Source of the DNA: Candidatus Gastranaerophilales bacterium
Lineage (GTDB): Bacteria > Cyanobacteriota > Vampirovibrionia > Gastranaerophilales > Gastranaerophilaceae
Assembly (NCBI GenBank): GCA_023662705.1
Contig: JAMPIM010000005.1
Span: 3,351 to 67,350 of the forward strand
DNA: 64,000 bases
Direction: 5' to 3'
This document shows, one piece after another, positions 34,530 through 42,468 of the stretch. A program made the position numbers and the translations under genes. Each line of letters starts with the position of its first letter. Positions within the stretch are counted from its first letter, which is position 1. Below the pieces are notes generated by a model. That model was not told where the DNA came from, searched no databases, and saw nothing but the letters and a program-made list of their open reading frames with translations.

Positions 34530-36059
34530 TTATAAAATACTCTTAACAAAATCATCAGCTGAGAGTTTTTTACCTGTTAACCTTTCAATCAATTCATTTT
34601 CTTCCATTGATGTTCCATATTGGAAAAGATTTTTTTCTAAGTATGATGAAGTATTAGGATTATCCGTCAAATTTTCAAGATGATTATAGATTTGAGCTTT
34701 AATAAGTGTTGCTCTAAAATAATTTTGATAATATGCAGGGTGTGAAAGATAATGAGGAATTGAAGCCCAGCCGTTGTCAGGTTCTTCGTTTTCATATCTT
34801 AGCAGATACTTTACTTTCAAATCGTGCCAGAGTTGTTTCAAATCCTGCTCAGGATTTTTATACATTTCTTTTTCAAAATTAATAATTACCTGAGAATGAG
34901 CAATAAAATTTGCTTCGTCTTTTCTGAATGTTTGTTTAAATTCTTCTAAAATATCATCTGGAACAATATTTTTAAGAATATTTTCTCTTTTTTGTAAATC
35001 ACCCATCATCATTGCTACAGCTTCTGTCATAGCAGGATAAGTTTGGCGGTCAATAAACGGCAGGTCACGAGAGATTCCGAGTGCATAAACACAATGTCCC
35101 ATTTCGTGATTAAGTGTATCGAGACTACGGGTATTATTGGTAAGATTAGCTAAAATTCTTGCATCTTTTCCCGCATCAATATCAAAACAGAATCCGTGGG
35201 TATTTTTACCTTTTCTCGGGAATAAATCTAAGGTAAGTTTTCCTTCTTCCAATAATTTATCCACATCATAACCCATATTTTTATAAGTTGTTTTAGAAAT
35301 CTCTACAATTTGTTCTTTATCTCTAAAACATTCATTAACTTTTTTAGCAGGGTCATTATCCAGTAAAAGTCCGTAATGATATGATTTTAATTCATTTACT
35401 CCGAAGAATTTTTTCAATTCATTTTGTTTATCTTCAATAATTGTTTTTATTACATCTTTTGATTTTGAATAAACTTCTTCTAAGAGGTCTGAGAGGTCAT
35501 TCATGTCCACTTCGTAATCTTCTGCAAGTTTGTATTCAAAATAATTAGAAAAACCTTTTTTAAGGGCAAAAGCGTTTCGCATTTTTGCAAACTCTTTTAA
35601 ATCTTCAGCAATTAAATCAGCAGCTTTTATATTAGCTTCGTAGGCTTTTTTTCTAATTTCGGGATTTGTTTCTGTTTGAAGAATTTTTTGGATATCAACT
35701 CTTGAAACTTCTTTGTCATCTATTTTTAGAACGTAAGAATTATATTTTTGAGCAATTTCGTTTTCTTTATTACGTAATTGTTTTAAATCATCTCCTGTAT
35801 TTAGTTCTTCCTCAAAATCTTTAAGAATGTTTTTTAATTGTTTTTGCTGGTGAGGATTAAGATTATTTTTATCTATTTTTTTGAATTCATTATAGAAATT
35901 TTCGTCTTTAAAAAGATTAGAGTAATTATCTTGAGCTTTTGTCATTTTTTCCATATTTTCCTGAGTAGAATTTATATAGAAATCCCAGTCAGCACAACAC
36001 ATTTCCAAATATTTTTGATACCAAATTTCCGAAAACTTATCTCTAATTTTTTCAAACAT
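34530..36059 (-). CDS. Zinc metallopeptidase, M2/M3-like
   Basis: 509 aa, mostly alpha-helical. The active site is LNHEMGHCVYAL near residue 325 (HExxH), with the third zinc ligand Glu in MTEAVAMMMGDL about 30 residues later, as in gluzincin oligopeptidases. The C-terminal segment WASIPHYLSHPAYYQNYF resembles the substrate-closing region of M2/M3 peptidases. No signal peptide, so cytoplasmic peptide degradation is likely. M2 (ACE-like) and M3 cannot be separated with confidence. Confidence 0.78.
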   Translation of the reverse strand: MFEKIRDKFSEIWYQKYLEMCCADWDFYINSTQENMEKMTKAQDNYSNLFKDENFYNEFKKIDKNNLNPHQQKQLKNILKDFEEELNTGDDLKQLRNKENEIAQKYNSYVLKIDDKEVSRVDIQKILQTETNPEIRKKAYEANIKAADLIAEDLKEFAKMRNAFALKKGFSNYFEYKLAEDYEVDMNDLSDLLEEVYSKSKDVIKTIIEDKQNELKKFFGVNELKSYHYGLLLDNDPAKKVNECFRDKEQIVEISKTTYKNMGYDVDKLLEEGKLTLDLFPRKGKNTHGFCFDIDAGKDARILANLTNNTRSLDTLNHEMGHCVYALGISRDLPFIDRQTYPAMTEAVAMMMGDLQKRENILKNIVPDDILEEFKQTFRKDEANFIAHSQVIINFEKEMYKNPEQDLKQLWHDLKVKYLLRYENEEPDNGWASIPHYLSHPAYYQNYFRATLIKAQIYNHLENLTDNPNTSSYLEKNLFQYGTSMEENELIERLTGKKLSADDFVKSIL

Positions 36060-36326
36060 TCTATTTTTCCTTTTTTATTATTAATAATATTATATTTATA
36101 TATTATTATATTAAATCATCTTCTTCATCATCTAGTTTAATTATTTGTAGATAAGTGGTGGAAATAGTTATGAATATTGAGTTTTTCATGTTCAAAGATA
36201 TGTAGAAAGATTGTAGAAAAGTTGAAAGTTTTCTACATTTTTCTACATAAAAGATTAGATAATTTTCTAATCTTTATTTTTATTGTCAAAACATGTTCAT
36301 AACTCAAAAGTTTTCTACATAGTTTT
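36060..36326. other. AT-rich non-coding region with iteron-like repeats
   Basis: 267 bp without a gene. Left part (36062-36120) is nearly pure A/T; the right part holds six ATGTAGAAAA-type repeats and a hairpin, listed separately. Confidence 0.7.
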
Positions 36327-36332
36327 CTACAT
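36200..36332. repeat. Six iteron-like copies of ATGTAGAAAA
   Basis: Copies of (A)TGTAGAAA(A): two on the plus strand (36200-36208, 36212-36220) and four as TTTTCTACAT (36229-36238, 36239-36248, 36311-36320, 36323-36332). The first four form a large imperfect inverted repeat. The last copy overlaps the TAG stop of the minus-strand gene. Such clusters next to AT-rich DNA resemble Rep-binding iterons or arrays of regulator sites. Confidence 0.7.
36250..36275. terminator. Hairpin, probable terminator
   Basis: AAAGATTAGA-TAATTT-TCTAATCTTT, perfect 10-bp stem, with T-rich sequence after it on the plus strand and TTTT on the minus strand. It lies 50 bp after the minus-strand two-gene module. Confidence 0.6.
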
Positions 36333-36563
36333 GTTTTTTCTTATTTCTTTAAGTCTTTTAATTTTTTCTTTGTGTTGCTGTTCAAACCCTTTAATTGTTT
36401 TTTCACGGAATTTTATTATTCTGTTTTTAGCAATTTCAATATCTGATTTAATAGAAATTAAATCATCATCTTCTAATGAGCTTAATTCATCTTGTGCTTC
36501 AACAAGTTCATTTATTAGATTTTCGAATTGTTTTGTAATCATCATACGCATTCTAAGACTCAA
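36327..36563 (-). CDS. Two-gene module, downstream gene (helical, 78 aa), copy C
   Basis: Unknown function. Highly charged, helical/coiled-coil: QFENLINELVEAQDELSS, then IKFREKTIKGFEQQH and KEKIKRLKEIRKNM. TTG start at 36563 chosen: GGAGGT lies 5 nt upstream, and TTGAGTCTTAG overlaps the stop of the preceding gene, so translation is coupled. An ATG four codons later would be too far from the ribosome site. Nearly identical to 50101-50340. Confidence 0.7.
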   Translation of the reverse strand: MSLRMRMMITKQFENLINELVEAQDELSSLEDDDLISIKSDIEIAKNRIIKFREKTIKGFEQQHKEKIKRLKEIRKNM

Positions 36564-36768
36564 GATATACCTCCAATTTCTCATATTGTTTGTGAATAAA
36601 GCGAGTAATATCATTAGCCCAGTAAATTTGCATATACTCCTCGTCAAAGGGGCATTCATCGAGTGAAAGAATCATGTCCTCCAAAATTTTGCAGTAAATA
36701 TATGCACTTAGTAGTGCTTCTTTTGCGTATTTTAGTGATAGTTTGCGTTCCAGATTGTTTATGAACAT
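36553..36768 (-). CDS. Two-gene module, upstream gene (helical, 71 aa), copy C
   Basis: Unknown, four-helix-like small protein: LSLKYAKEALLSAYIYCK, ILEDMILSLDECPFDEEY, IYWANDITRFIHKQYEKL. The homologous core of 59 residues differs from copy D (50330-50545) by one conservative change (Asp to Glu) while the DNA carries about a dozen substitutions, so the protein is under purifying selection. Divergent from the XRE gene at 36869. Confidence 0.75.
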   Translation of the reverse strand: MFINNLERKLSLKYAKEALLSAYIYCKILEDMILSLDECPFDEEYMQIYWANDITRFIHKQYEKLEVYLES

Positions 36769-36815
36769 AAAATTAATTTTTCTAAATTACTGTAAATTGG
36801 CTATTATAGGTGTAT

Positions 36816-36832
36816 AAATACTATCCCATAGT
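36816..36832. promoter_or_regulatory. Operator candidate between module C and XRE
   Basis: AAATACTATC followed by CCATAGT gives the inverted repeat ACTAT-CCC-ATAGT (36820-36832). AAATACTATC recurs at 37114-37123 upstream of the second XRE gene, and ACTATCGGG at 37150. Confidence 0.45.
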
Positions 36833-36868
36833 TTTTAAATTGTCAAATGATTTTTTACAATTAATTTA

Positions 36869-37102
36869 ATGGGTAGAAAATCATTCAAATATAGCAAAAT
36901 TTTATGTAAAAGAGTGGGAAAGAAAATTGCACTATTACGTCGTGAAAAACAAATGATACAGGACGAATTATCTTTTAATGCAAATATTTCTACCAGCTTT
37001 TTAAGTGCTATTGAAAGAGGTAAGACCGATGTAACTATAACCACGTTGGAACATCTCGCTAAGGTGCTTAATGTGGAAATTACTGAATTTTTTGTTTCTT
37101 AA
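36869..37102 (+). CDS. XRE-family regulator, 77 aa (first of pair C)
   Basis: Cro/C1 HTH: VGKKIALLRREKQMIQDELS, recognition helix STSFLSAIERGKTD, ending NVEITEFFVS. N-terminal MGRKSFKYSKIL is shared in type with the next gene (MGTRAFKYDKIL), showing they are paralogues. TACAAT ends 7 nt before ATG; no ribosome site. Divergent from the two-gene module C. Confidence 0.8.
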   Translation: MGRKSFKYSKILCKRVGKKIALLRREKQMIQDELSFNANISTSFLSAIERGKTDVTITTLEHLAKVLNVEITEFFVS

Positions 37103-37171
37103 AATTAATTTTGAAATACTATCTATAAGCTTATTTTAACTATAAATCAACTATCGGGTAATTTAAAATAA

Positions 37172-37194
37172 GAAATGATATATTATATCATTTC
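37172..37194. promoter_or_regulatory. Perfect 23-bp palindrome at XRE promoter
   Basis: GAAATGATATA-T-TATATCATTTC: 11-bp perfect arms around one base, ending 4 nt before the ATG at 37199 and covering the -10 region. Strong operator candidate for the encoded or neighbouring XRE protein. Confidence 0.65.
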
Positions 37195-37198
37195 CGTA

Positions 37199-37432
37199 AT
37201 GGGTACTAGGGCTTTTAAATACGATAAAATATTAACTCGGAAATTTGGGCAAAAAATTGCTTTTTTGCGCAAAAATATGAATATTACTCAAGAAGAATTA
37301 GCATTTCGTATTAACATATCCCCAAGTTATATGAGTTCTATTGAGCGTGGTGTAACAGATACAACAATATCAACAGCAAAAAGATTGGCAAAAGCTTTAG
37401 GCATATCGTTATCAGAATTATTTAATATATAA
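37199..37432 (+). CDS. XRE-family regulator, 77 aa (second of pair C)
   Basis: Cro/C1 HTH: FGQKIAFLRKNMNITQEELA, SPSYMSSIERGVTD, ending SLSELFNI. ATG at 37199 (MGTRAFKYDKI) aligns with the paralogue's start; an upstream ATG would lie inside the palindrome. Followed after 22 bp by the AbrB-like gene, so a three-gene operon 37199-37850 is possible. Confidence 0.8.
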   Translation: MGTRAFKYDKILTRKFGQKIAFLRKNMNITQEELAFRINISPSYMSSIERGVTDTTISTAKRLAKALGISLSELFNI

Positions 37433-37454
37433 TTAGTTAAATGTAAGGAACAAA

Positions 37455-37628
37455 ATGTCTTTAGATAGAAAATTGATAAGAAATGGTAATGGTTGGGCAA
37501 TGTGTGTGAATTCAACTATATTAGCATTTTTGGATGTAAACCCTGAAACCGATATGGTTAAATATACTATGGAAAATGATAAGCTAATAATTACTAAAAG
37601 TGATAAAAAAATAAATAAGAATCATTAA
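37455..37628 (+). CDS. AbrB/MazE-like small protein, 57 aa
   Basis: MSLDRKLIRNGNGWAMCVN resembles a SpoVT-AbrB swapped-hairpin domain; the later FLDVNPETDMVKY and KLIITKSDKK match the paralogue at 29224. AAGGA lies 7-8 nt before ATG. Its TAA is immediately followed, without gap, by the ATG of an XRE gene, so the two are translationally coupled, like an antitoxin-regulator or toxin-antitoxin arrangement; neither role is shown. Confidence 0.65.
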   Translation: MSLDRKLIRNGNGWAMCVNSTILAFLDVNPETDMVKYTMENDKLIITKSDKKINKNH

Positions 37629-37850
37629 ATGAATTACAATAATTTGGGTAAATTTATAAAAGCTGAAAGATTGAAACAAAATGTTTCATTAAATGAGTTT
37701 GCTTTATCCAATGATATTGACCCTGCAATTTTATCCCGTATTGAAAATTTAAAGCAGGATATTAAAATGAATATATTAAACAAAATTGCTAATGGCTTTA
37801 ATAAAACACCTGCTCAATTTTTAACAGAATTTGAAAATGCACAGTTATAG
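37629..37850 (+). CDS. XRE-family regulator, 73 aa
   Basis: HTH of a different subgroup from the neighbouring pair: LGKFIKAERLKQNVSLNEFA, DIDPAILSRIENLKQD, ending KTPAQFLTEFE. Starts directly after the AbrB-like stop codon. The gene pair repeats the XRE + AbrB-like association seen at 29 kb, there divergent, here in tandem. Confidence 0.75.
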   Translation: MNYNNLGKFIKAERLKQNVSLNEFALSNDIDPAILSRIENLKQDIKMNILNKIANGFNKTPAQFLTEFENAQL

Positions 37851-37863
37851 TTTCAATTGCAAA

Positions 37864-40437
37864 TTATTTTTTTACACTGGAATCCACATAGACATTATTA
37901 AAATACTTATTCGCAACCCTGATAATATCCGAAGCTGTTACTTCATCAATCATCTTTGTATATGTATCCAAAAAGTCGTAGCCGAATCCCATAGCCTCAA
38001 ACAAGCCAGTGTTTGTTGCTTTTTCGGAGTTTGTTTCCATCGCAATAATAAATGCACCTTTCAATCTGTCTTTAGCATCGTTTAGTTCACTGTCAGAAAC
38101 AAATTCCATCTTTAATTTTTCGATTTCTTTCTTAATCTTGTCTCTTGAATAATTCAAAGTATCAGGATTTGTACCGACATAAGTTATAAAGTTTCCACCC
38201 AATGCTTTTGGTGTATAATTTGAACCCAGCTGATATGCTAGACCGTCTTGCTCTCTAAGGCTTCTGAATATTCTGGAGCTCATTCCGCTTCCAAGAATTG
38301 TATTAATAACTTTTAGAGTCACAAAATCTTTTTTATCGCTGATTCCGCAAGTCTGCCATCCGAGGAACAACCACGCTGTCTGCAAATCTTTTATGTTTTG
38401 TGAAACAACTTTTGGCTGAGTCAGTTTTGTAACTTTATAATCAGAATACTTGAATGCAGGTTGTCTTGCTTCGTTCAACATTGAACCAAACGAATTAATC
38501 ATTTTGTTTTCATCAACATTTCCATTAACAGAAACTACAATGTTTTTTGAATCAAGAATTCTGTTATAATATCCGCAGATATCCCCTCTGGTCACAGACG
38601 GCAAAGCTTTTTCAATAATCTTATTAGAATGTGAATAAACACTGTTTTCAAAAATCAATGTTTTATAATTTTCCAGTGCAATATTCATTGGAATATCACG
38701 TTTTTGTTTAATAATATTCAAAATTTCAGAGCGTTTTTTCTCAATCTCATAATCATCAAAAACCGCATTATTAAGTAACTCATCCAGTATTTCCAGAGTT
38801 AAGTCAATCTGTGCGGTTGTTGTTTGAACATTGATTGCAAAATAATCTTCACTAATAGAAGGTTCAATCTGAATCCCGTTTTCTTCCATCAGCTGCGCAA
38901 GTTCCTGAGCCGAATATTTTTTTGTACCTTTAAGCAGAGTTCCTGCCATCAAAGTTCCTTCGCCGATTTTCTTTTCAACAAACTCTCCTCCGCGTACAAT
39001 AATATCAATCGCAATAATATCGTTGTTATCGTGTTTGTTGATTAATAAAGTTGATTTGTTATCTACAATATATTTAGTAGTACCTTTATTTTTGCTAATT
39101 TTTTGAGCAGTGTGGTTAGTTATTGTGCAGGAAACTTTTTTCTCCATATTATTTGGAAGAACTTGTGAAACAGCACTTTTATTAACGCCTAAATATTTTT
39201 GTGCAGCGTCCTGAACCTGTTTTGCGGTTACTTTTTTGATATTGGAAATATAGTTTTTGTAAAAATCCGGATTTCCTGTCAAAGCTACAACATAACCGAG
39301 TTCGGAAGCTATGTTTGAGGTTGATTCTCTTGAATAGTATGTTTCCTGTTCAATCATTTTTTTAGCAGTGTTAAGTTCTTCTTCCGTAACACCATATTTT
39401 TGGATATTACAGATTTCATCAAAAACGGATTTTTCCAGTTTTTCTGCGTTTGCAGGGTTAAAGTTTGATGTAATATAAACAATTCCATCATCTCTGAAAC
39501 TACCGTTTGAAGCAGAGATTGCATAAGCCAAACCTTTTTGTTCTTTTATATTTTTATAAAGTCTTGAGGTTTTTCCTCCGCCTAAGATTTGTGATAAAAC
39601 ATCAAGTGCGTAAGTATCGCAATCATTGATATCAGTTCCTCTAAAGCCAATCATCATATATCCTGACTGAGTATCAGTGTATTCAACTTTTCTTTTTTGT
39701 GAAGTTAGAGGATGTTCTTTTTTGAACGAATTTCTTACAGGTTTTTTATAATCTTGACTGAAATATTGTGCAACTTTTTCCAAAGTTTGGGCTGTATCAA
39801 CATCTCCGATAACAAGAGTTACCATATTTGACGGTGAATAGTATTTATTAAAATAATCTAAAATTTCTTTTCTTGTAATAGTGGAAACAATTTGGGATGT
39901 ACCGATTACTTTTCTTTTATAAGGATGATTTGTGTACATCAGGGTGTTAAGGTTTTCATAAACTTTTTTAGAAGGTGTGTTTCCGTCTTTGGAAATTTCT
40001 TCTAAAACAACTTTTCTTTCCTGTTCAAGTTCTTTGCTCGGAATCTGCGGGTTAGTAAGCATATCGGAATGAAGTTCAAGAGCTGTATTAAAGTATTCGG
40101 ACGGGATTGTAATATAGTAGTGGGTGAAATCTTTGCTTGTAGCAGCGTTTATAACAGCACCTTTTGATTCAAGGATTCTGTCAAATTCTCCCGCAGGATG
40201 TTTTTTTGTGCCTTTGAAGAATAAATGTTCAAGAAAATGTGATACACCGTTATTTGTATCATCTTCGTTTATTGAACCTGTTTTAACCCATGTATCTATG
40301 GTTACAATCGGGTTATTGCGAACCTCTTGAACAATAAGAGTTTGTCCGTTAGGCAGTTTTTGTACGGTAAAATCCGATGCAAAAACAGATAAAGAACACA
40401 TAAATACAAAAGCTGTTATAAATATTTTTTTAAACAT
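37864..40437 (-). CDS. M16 (pitrilysin-family) zinc peptidase, exported
   Basis: 857 aa, two M16 halves. Signal peptide MFKKIFITAFVFMCSLSVFA (residues 1-20). The N-terminal half carries the inverted zinc motif HFLEH at 67-71 and the distal Glu region LEQERKVVLEEI; the C-terminal half (from about 450) has the M16 fold without HxxEH and is probably structural. Predicted periplasmic peptide degradation or protein processing. ATG at 40437 is chosen since GAGGGG is 8 nt upstream. Confidence 0.9.
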   Translation of the reverse strand: MFKKIFITAFVFMCSLSVFASDFTVQKLPNGQTLIVQEVRNNPIVTIDTWVKTGSINEDDTNNGVSHFLEHLFFKGTKKHPAGEFDRILESKGAVINAATSKDFTHYYITIPSEYFNTALELHSDMLTNPQIPSKELEQERKVVLEEISKDGNTPSKKVYENLNTLMYTNHPYKRKVIGTSQIVSTITRKEILDYFNKYYSPSNMVTLVIGDVDTAQTLEKVAQYFSQDYKKPVRNSFKKEHPLTSQKRKVEYTDTQSGYMMIGFRGTDINDCDTYALDVLSQILGGGKTSRLYKNIKEQKGLAYAISASNGSFRDDGIVYITSNFNPANAEKLEKSVFDEICNIQKYGVTEEELNTAKKMIEQETYYSRESTSNIASELGYVVALTGNPDFYKNYISNIKKVTAKQVQDAAQKYLGVNKSAVSQVLPNNMEKKVSCTITNHTAQKISKNKGTTKYIVDNKSTLLINKHDNNDIIAIDIIVRGGEFVEKKIGEGTLMAGTLLKGTKKYSAQELAQLMEENGIQIEPSISEDYFAINVQTTTAQIDLTLEILDELLNNAVFDDYEIEKKRSEILNIIKQKRDIPMNIALENYKTLIFENSVYSHSNKIIEKALPSVTRGDICGYYNRILDSKNIVVSVNGNVDENKMINSFGSMLNEARQPAFKYSDYKVTKLTQPKVVSQNIKDLQTAWLFLGWQTCGISDKKDFVTLKVINTILGSGMSSRIFRSLREQDGLAYQLGSNYTPKALGGNFITYVGTNPDTLNYSRDKIKKEIEKLKMEFVSDSELNDAKDRLKGAFIIAMETNSEKATNTGLFEAMGFGYDFLDTYTKMIDEVTASDIIRVANKYFNNVYVDSSVKK

Positions 40438-40495
40438 TACACTCACCCCTCTAATGATATTTTCTATAATAATATATTGAGGAAAATTTTTCCAG

Positions 40496-40525
40496 TTGAT
40501 AAGTGGGATAATTTTGTATTAGAAT
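40496..40525 (+). promoter_or_regulatory. Promoter of SFKA gene at 40549
   Basis: TTGATA, 18-bp spacer, TAGAAT; then AAAGGA ribosome site and ATG at 40549. Confidence 0.5.
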
Positions 40526-40548
40526 CAAATAAAAGAAAGGATGTGTGT

Positions 40549-41061
40549 ATGAGAATATCACCAATTAACAATGTTTACACAAATTATAACAGCTCTTTTA
40601 AGGCAAAACCTGCTCAATCTGTTGTATCAAAGATTGCTAATAAAGCACTTTTGCCAACTGCTGTTTGTGCTTATGTTTTTTCACCGTTATTAGGAGCTCA
40701 AACACAGCCTAAAGAAGAATTTAATCAGGTTCAATACAAAAAAGAATTTGTAATGGATGATGAAAAATACACGATGAGTTTTGTTAATACAAGTGAAGTT
40801 TTTGGTGAAAAAGCTGTTTCAGAAATTTATTTTACACCTAAAGGTAAAAAAGCAGTACCATTGAGATTAGAAGAAATGACAAAAACTGTTTCTGACAATG
40901 GTTATAATGTTAGTGTAACTGTTTCAGAATCTGATTCAATAAGTTACGAAATAGATCTTCCAAAAGAAATCGGCGACGAATTATTAAATCTTTATGATGG
41001 CAAAACAGACTTATTCGTAATCCCCGGATTCAATACATATTCAGAAATAAACGCAAATTAA
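40549..41061 (+). CDS. SFKA-motif hypothetical protein, 170 aa
   Basis: No family recognised. Starts MRISPINNVYTNYNSSFKAK: the same pattern (charged/aliphatic + PxN + short spacer + SFKA) as 24907 and 30825. Residues about 33-52 are moderately hydrophobic (KALLPTAVCAYVFSPLLGAQ). The remainder is a beta-rich domain (YTMSFVNTSEVFGEKAVSEIYF). Start at 40549 is supported by AAAGGA 7-8 nt upstream and by the conserved N-terminal motif. Confidence 0.7.
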   Translation: MRISPINNVYTNYNSSFKAKPAQSVVSKIANKALLPTAVCAYVFSPLLGAQTQPKEEFNQVQYKKEFVMDDEKYTMSFVNTSEVFGEKAVSEIYFTPKGKKAVPLRLEEMTKTVSDNGYNVSVTVSESDSISYEIDLPKEIGDELLNLYDGKTDLFVIPGFNTYSEINAN

Positions 41062-41086
41062 CCCAACCCTTGTTATAAAAAAGTAC

Positions 41087-41115
41087 TTGCTTATTTCCAA
41101 AATATATATTAGAAT
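41087..41115 (+). promoter_or_regulatory. Promoter of lipoprotein-lgt operon
   Basis: TTGCTT, 17-bp spacer, TAGAAT. The -10 overlaps the left arm of an inverted repeat (see 41111). Confidence 0.55.
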
Positions 41116-41149
41116 TCCTTTATACTAGTATAGAGGATATTGGAATTCT
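41111..41149. promoter_or_regulatory. Nested inverted repeat before lipoprotein gene
   Basis: AGAATTCC (41111-41118) and GGAATTCT (41142-41149) are perfect complements; between them lies the palindrome TATACTAGTATA (41121-41132). The right arm touches the ATG, so the RNA hairpin could mask the start, or the arms could bind a repressor. Confidence 0.5.
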
Positions 41150-41695
41150 ATGAAGAAAGCATTATTGATTGCATCGGTTTTGTTTATTGCGGTAATTTCT
41201 ACGGCTTGTATAAACAATATTGCAGTTCAAGAACTTAATAATAAAGCAGCTGAATATATGGAAAAAGGTAATTATGAAGCTGCTGTTAACAGATTGGAAG
41301 CAAGTATTGACCTTGATTCTACTATGTATGAAACATATTATAATCTGGGTATTGCTGCTACTAAAGCAAAAAAATATGATGTCGCAATCGAGGCATTGGA
41401 AAACGGTTTGAAACTAAAACCTGATTATGCGGATTTTTATTATTCTTTAGGTGCTGCTCAGTATGAGTATGCTAATGAGCTTGCAGAAGATAAAGTTGAA
41501 GAAGAAGATATGGTTAAAGCACCTGCGGAAGACGATATTAAGAAATCAGAAGAGCTTAAAAAATCTGCTTTAGAAAATCTTCAAAAGTATCTTGAAATGA
41601 ATCCTCAGGCTGAAGATAAAGCGGATGTTGAAGCTTTGATTAATGATATTAATAAGGTTGAAGAAGCTGAAAACAAAACAATAGTGGTAGAATAA
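41150..41695 (+). CDS. TPR lipoprotein
   Basis: 181 aa. Lipoprotein signal with lipobox STAC, lipid-carrying Cys near residue 20. Two to three TPR units follow (AAEYMEKGNYEAAVNRLEAS, YYNLGIAATKAKKYDVAIEA, YSLGAAQYEYANELA). Expected at the periplasmic face of a membrane as a scaffold. Its stop overlaps the lgt start (TAATG); lgt encodes the enzyme that lipidates such proteins. Confidence 0.85.
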   Translation: MKKALLIASVLFIAVISTACINNIAVQELNNKAAEYMEKGNYEAAVNRLEASIDLDSTMYETYYNLGIAATKAKKYDVAIEALENGLKLKPDYADFYYSLGAAQYEYANELAEDKVEEEDMVKAPAEDDIKKSEELKKSALENLQKYLEMNPQAEDKADVEALINDINKVEEAENKTIVVE

Positions 41696-42468
41696 TGTTT
41701 GCCTCACATTCACAGATTTTATGCACCGTTTTTGGTGTGAATATATATTTTTATGGTGTAATTTTAGCATTGGCTATTGTTGCAGGTACTTTTGTATCTG
41801 ATTATTTTGGAGAAAAGTTTTTCGGGTTTAAGAAAGAAACAATTATTGATTTAGCGCCGTATCTTGTAATTTTTGGGATTGTTGGTGCAAGACTTTATTA
41901 TTGTTTGTTGAACTATAGTTTTTATATGCGGTTTCCGACTGAAATTTTGGCGATTCGTCATGGTGGAATTTCGATTCATGGTGCTATTTTAGGCGGATTA
42001 ATCGGGTTGTTTATTTTTGCAAAACGCAGAAAACTTTCTGCATTCAGACTTTGTGATGTTTCTGCAATCGGATTAGCTCTGGCTCAATCAATCGGCAGAT
42101 GGGGGAATTTCTTTAATTCTGAAGCTTTCGGAACACCTACTAATCTGCCCTGGAAACTCTATATTGCACCTCAATACAGACCGATTCCTTATCAGGATGT
42201 GAATTATTTTCATCCGACTTTTTTGTATGAAAGTATTTTAGATTTAGTAATTTTTGGAGTTCTGGTTCTTATTCTTAAAAAAAGTTGGAATAAAAAAGAA
42301 GGTGATTTAGCACTTATTTATTTGATTTTATATTCTTTTGCAAGAATAGGTGTTGAAACACTAAGAATTGATAGTGTACGTGATATTTTCGGTATTCCTG
42401 TTGCGATATTTGTTTCAATATGTATAATAATCGTATCTTCAATAGCGTTATTTATAAGGAAGCCATGA
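41695..42468 (+). CDS. lgt: Prolipoprotein diacylglyceryl transferase
   Basis: Membrane enzyme that adds diacylglycerol to the lipobox Cys of prolipoproteins. About seven membrane helices; conserved AIRHGGISIHGAILGG near residue 85 (catalytic His/Arg region) and the signature SIGRWGNFFNSEAFG near 135. 257 aa. It starts within the stop of the TPR lipoprotein gene and ends in ATGA with the next gene, so it is the middle gene of an operon. Confidence 0.93.
   Translation: MFASHSQILCTVFGVNIYFYGVILALAIVAGTFVSDYFGEKFFGFKKETIIDLAPYLVIFGIVGARLYYCLLNYSFYMRFPTEILAIRHGGISIHGAILGGLIGLFIFAKRRKLSAFRLCDVSAIGLALAQSIGRWGNFFNSEAFGTPTNLPWKLYIAPQYRPIPYQDVNYFHPTFLYESILDLVIFGVLVLILKKSWNKKEGDLALIYLILYSFARIGVETLRIDSVRDIFGIPVAIFVSICIIIVSSIALFIRKP

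Noticed and set aside
36200..36332. CRISPR-like array
   Set aside because: Repeats are only 10 bp, in both orientations and irregularly spaced; no cas genes.
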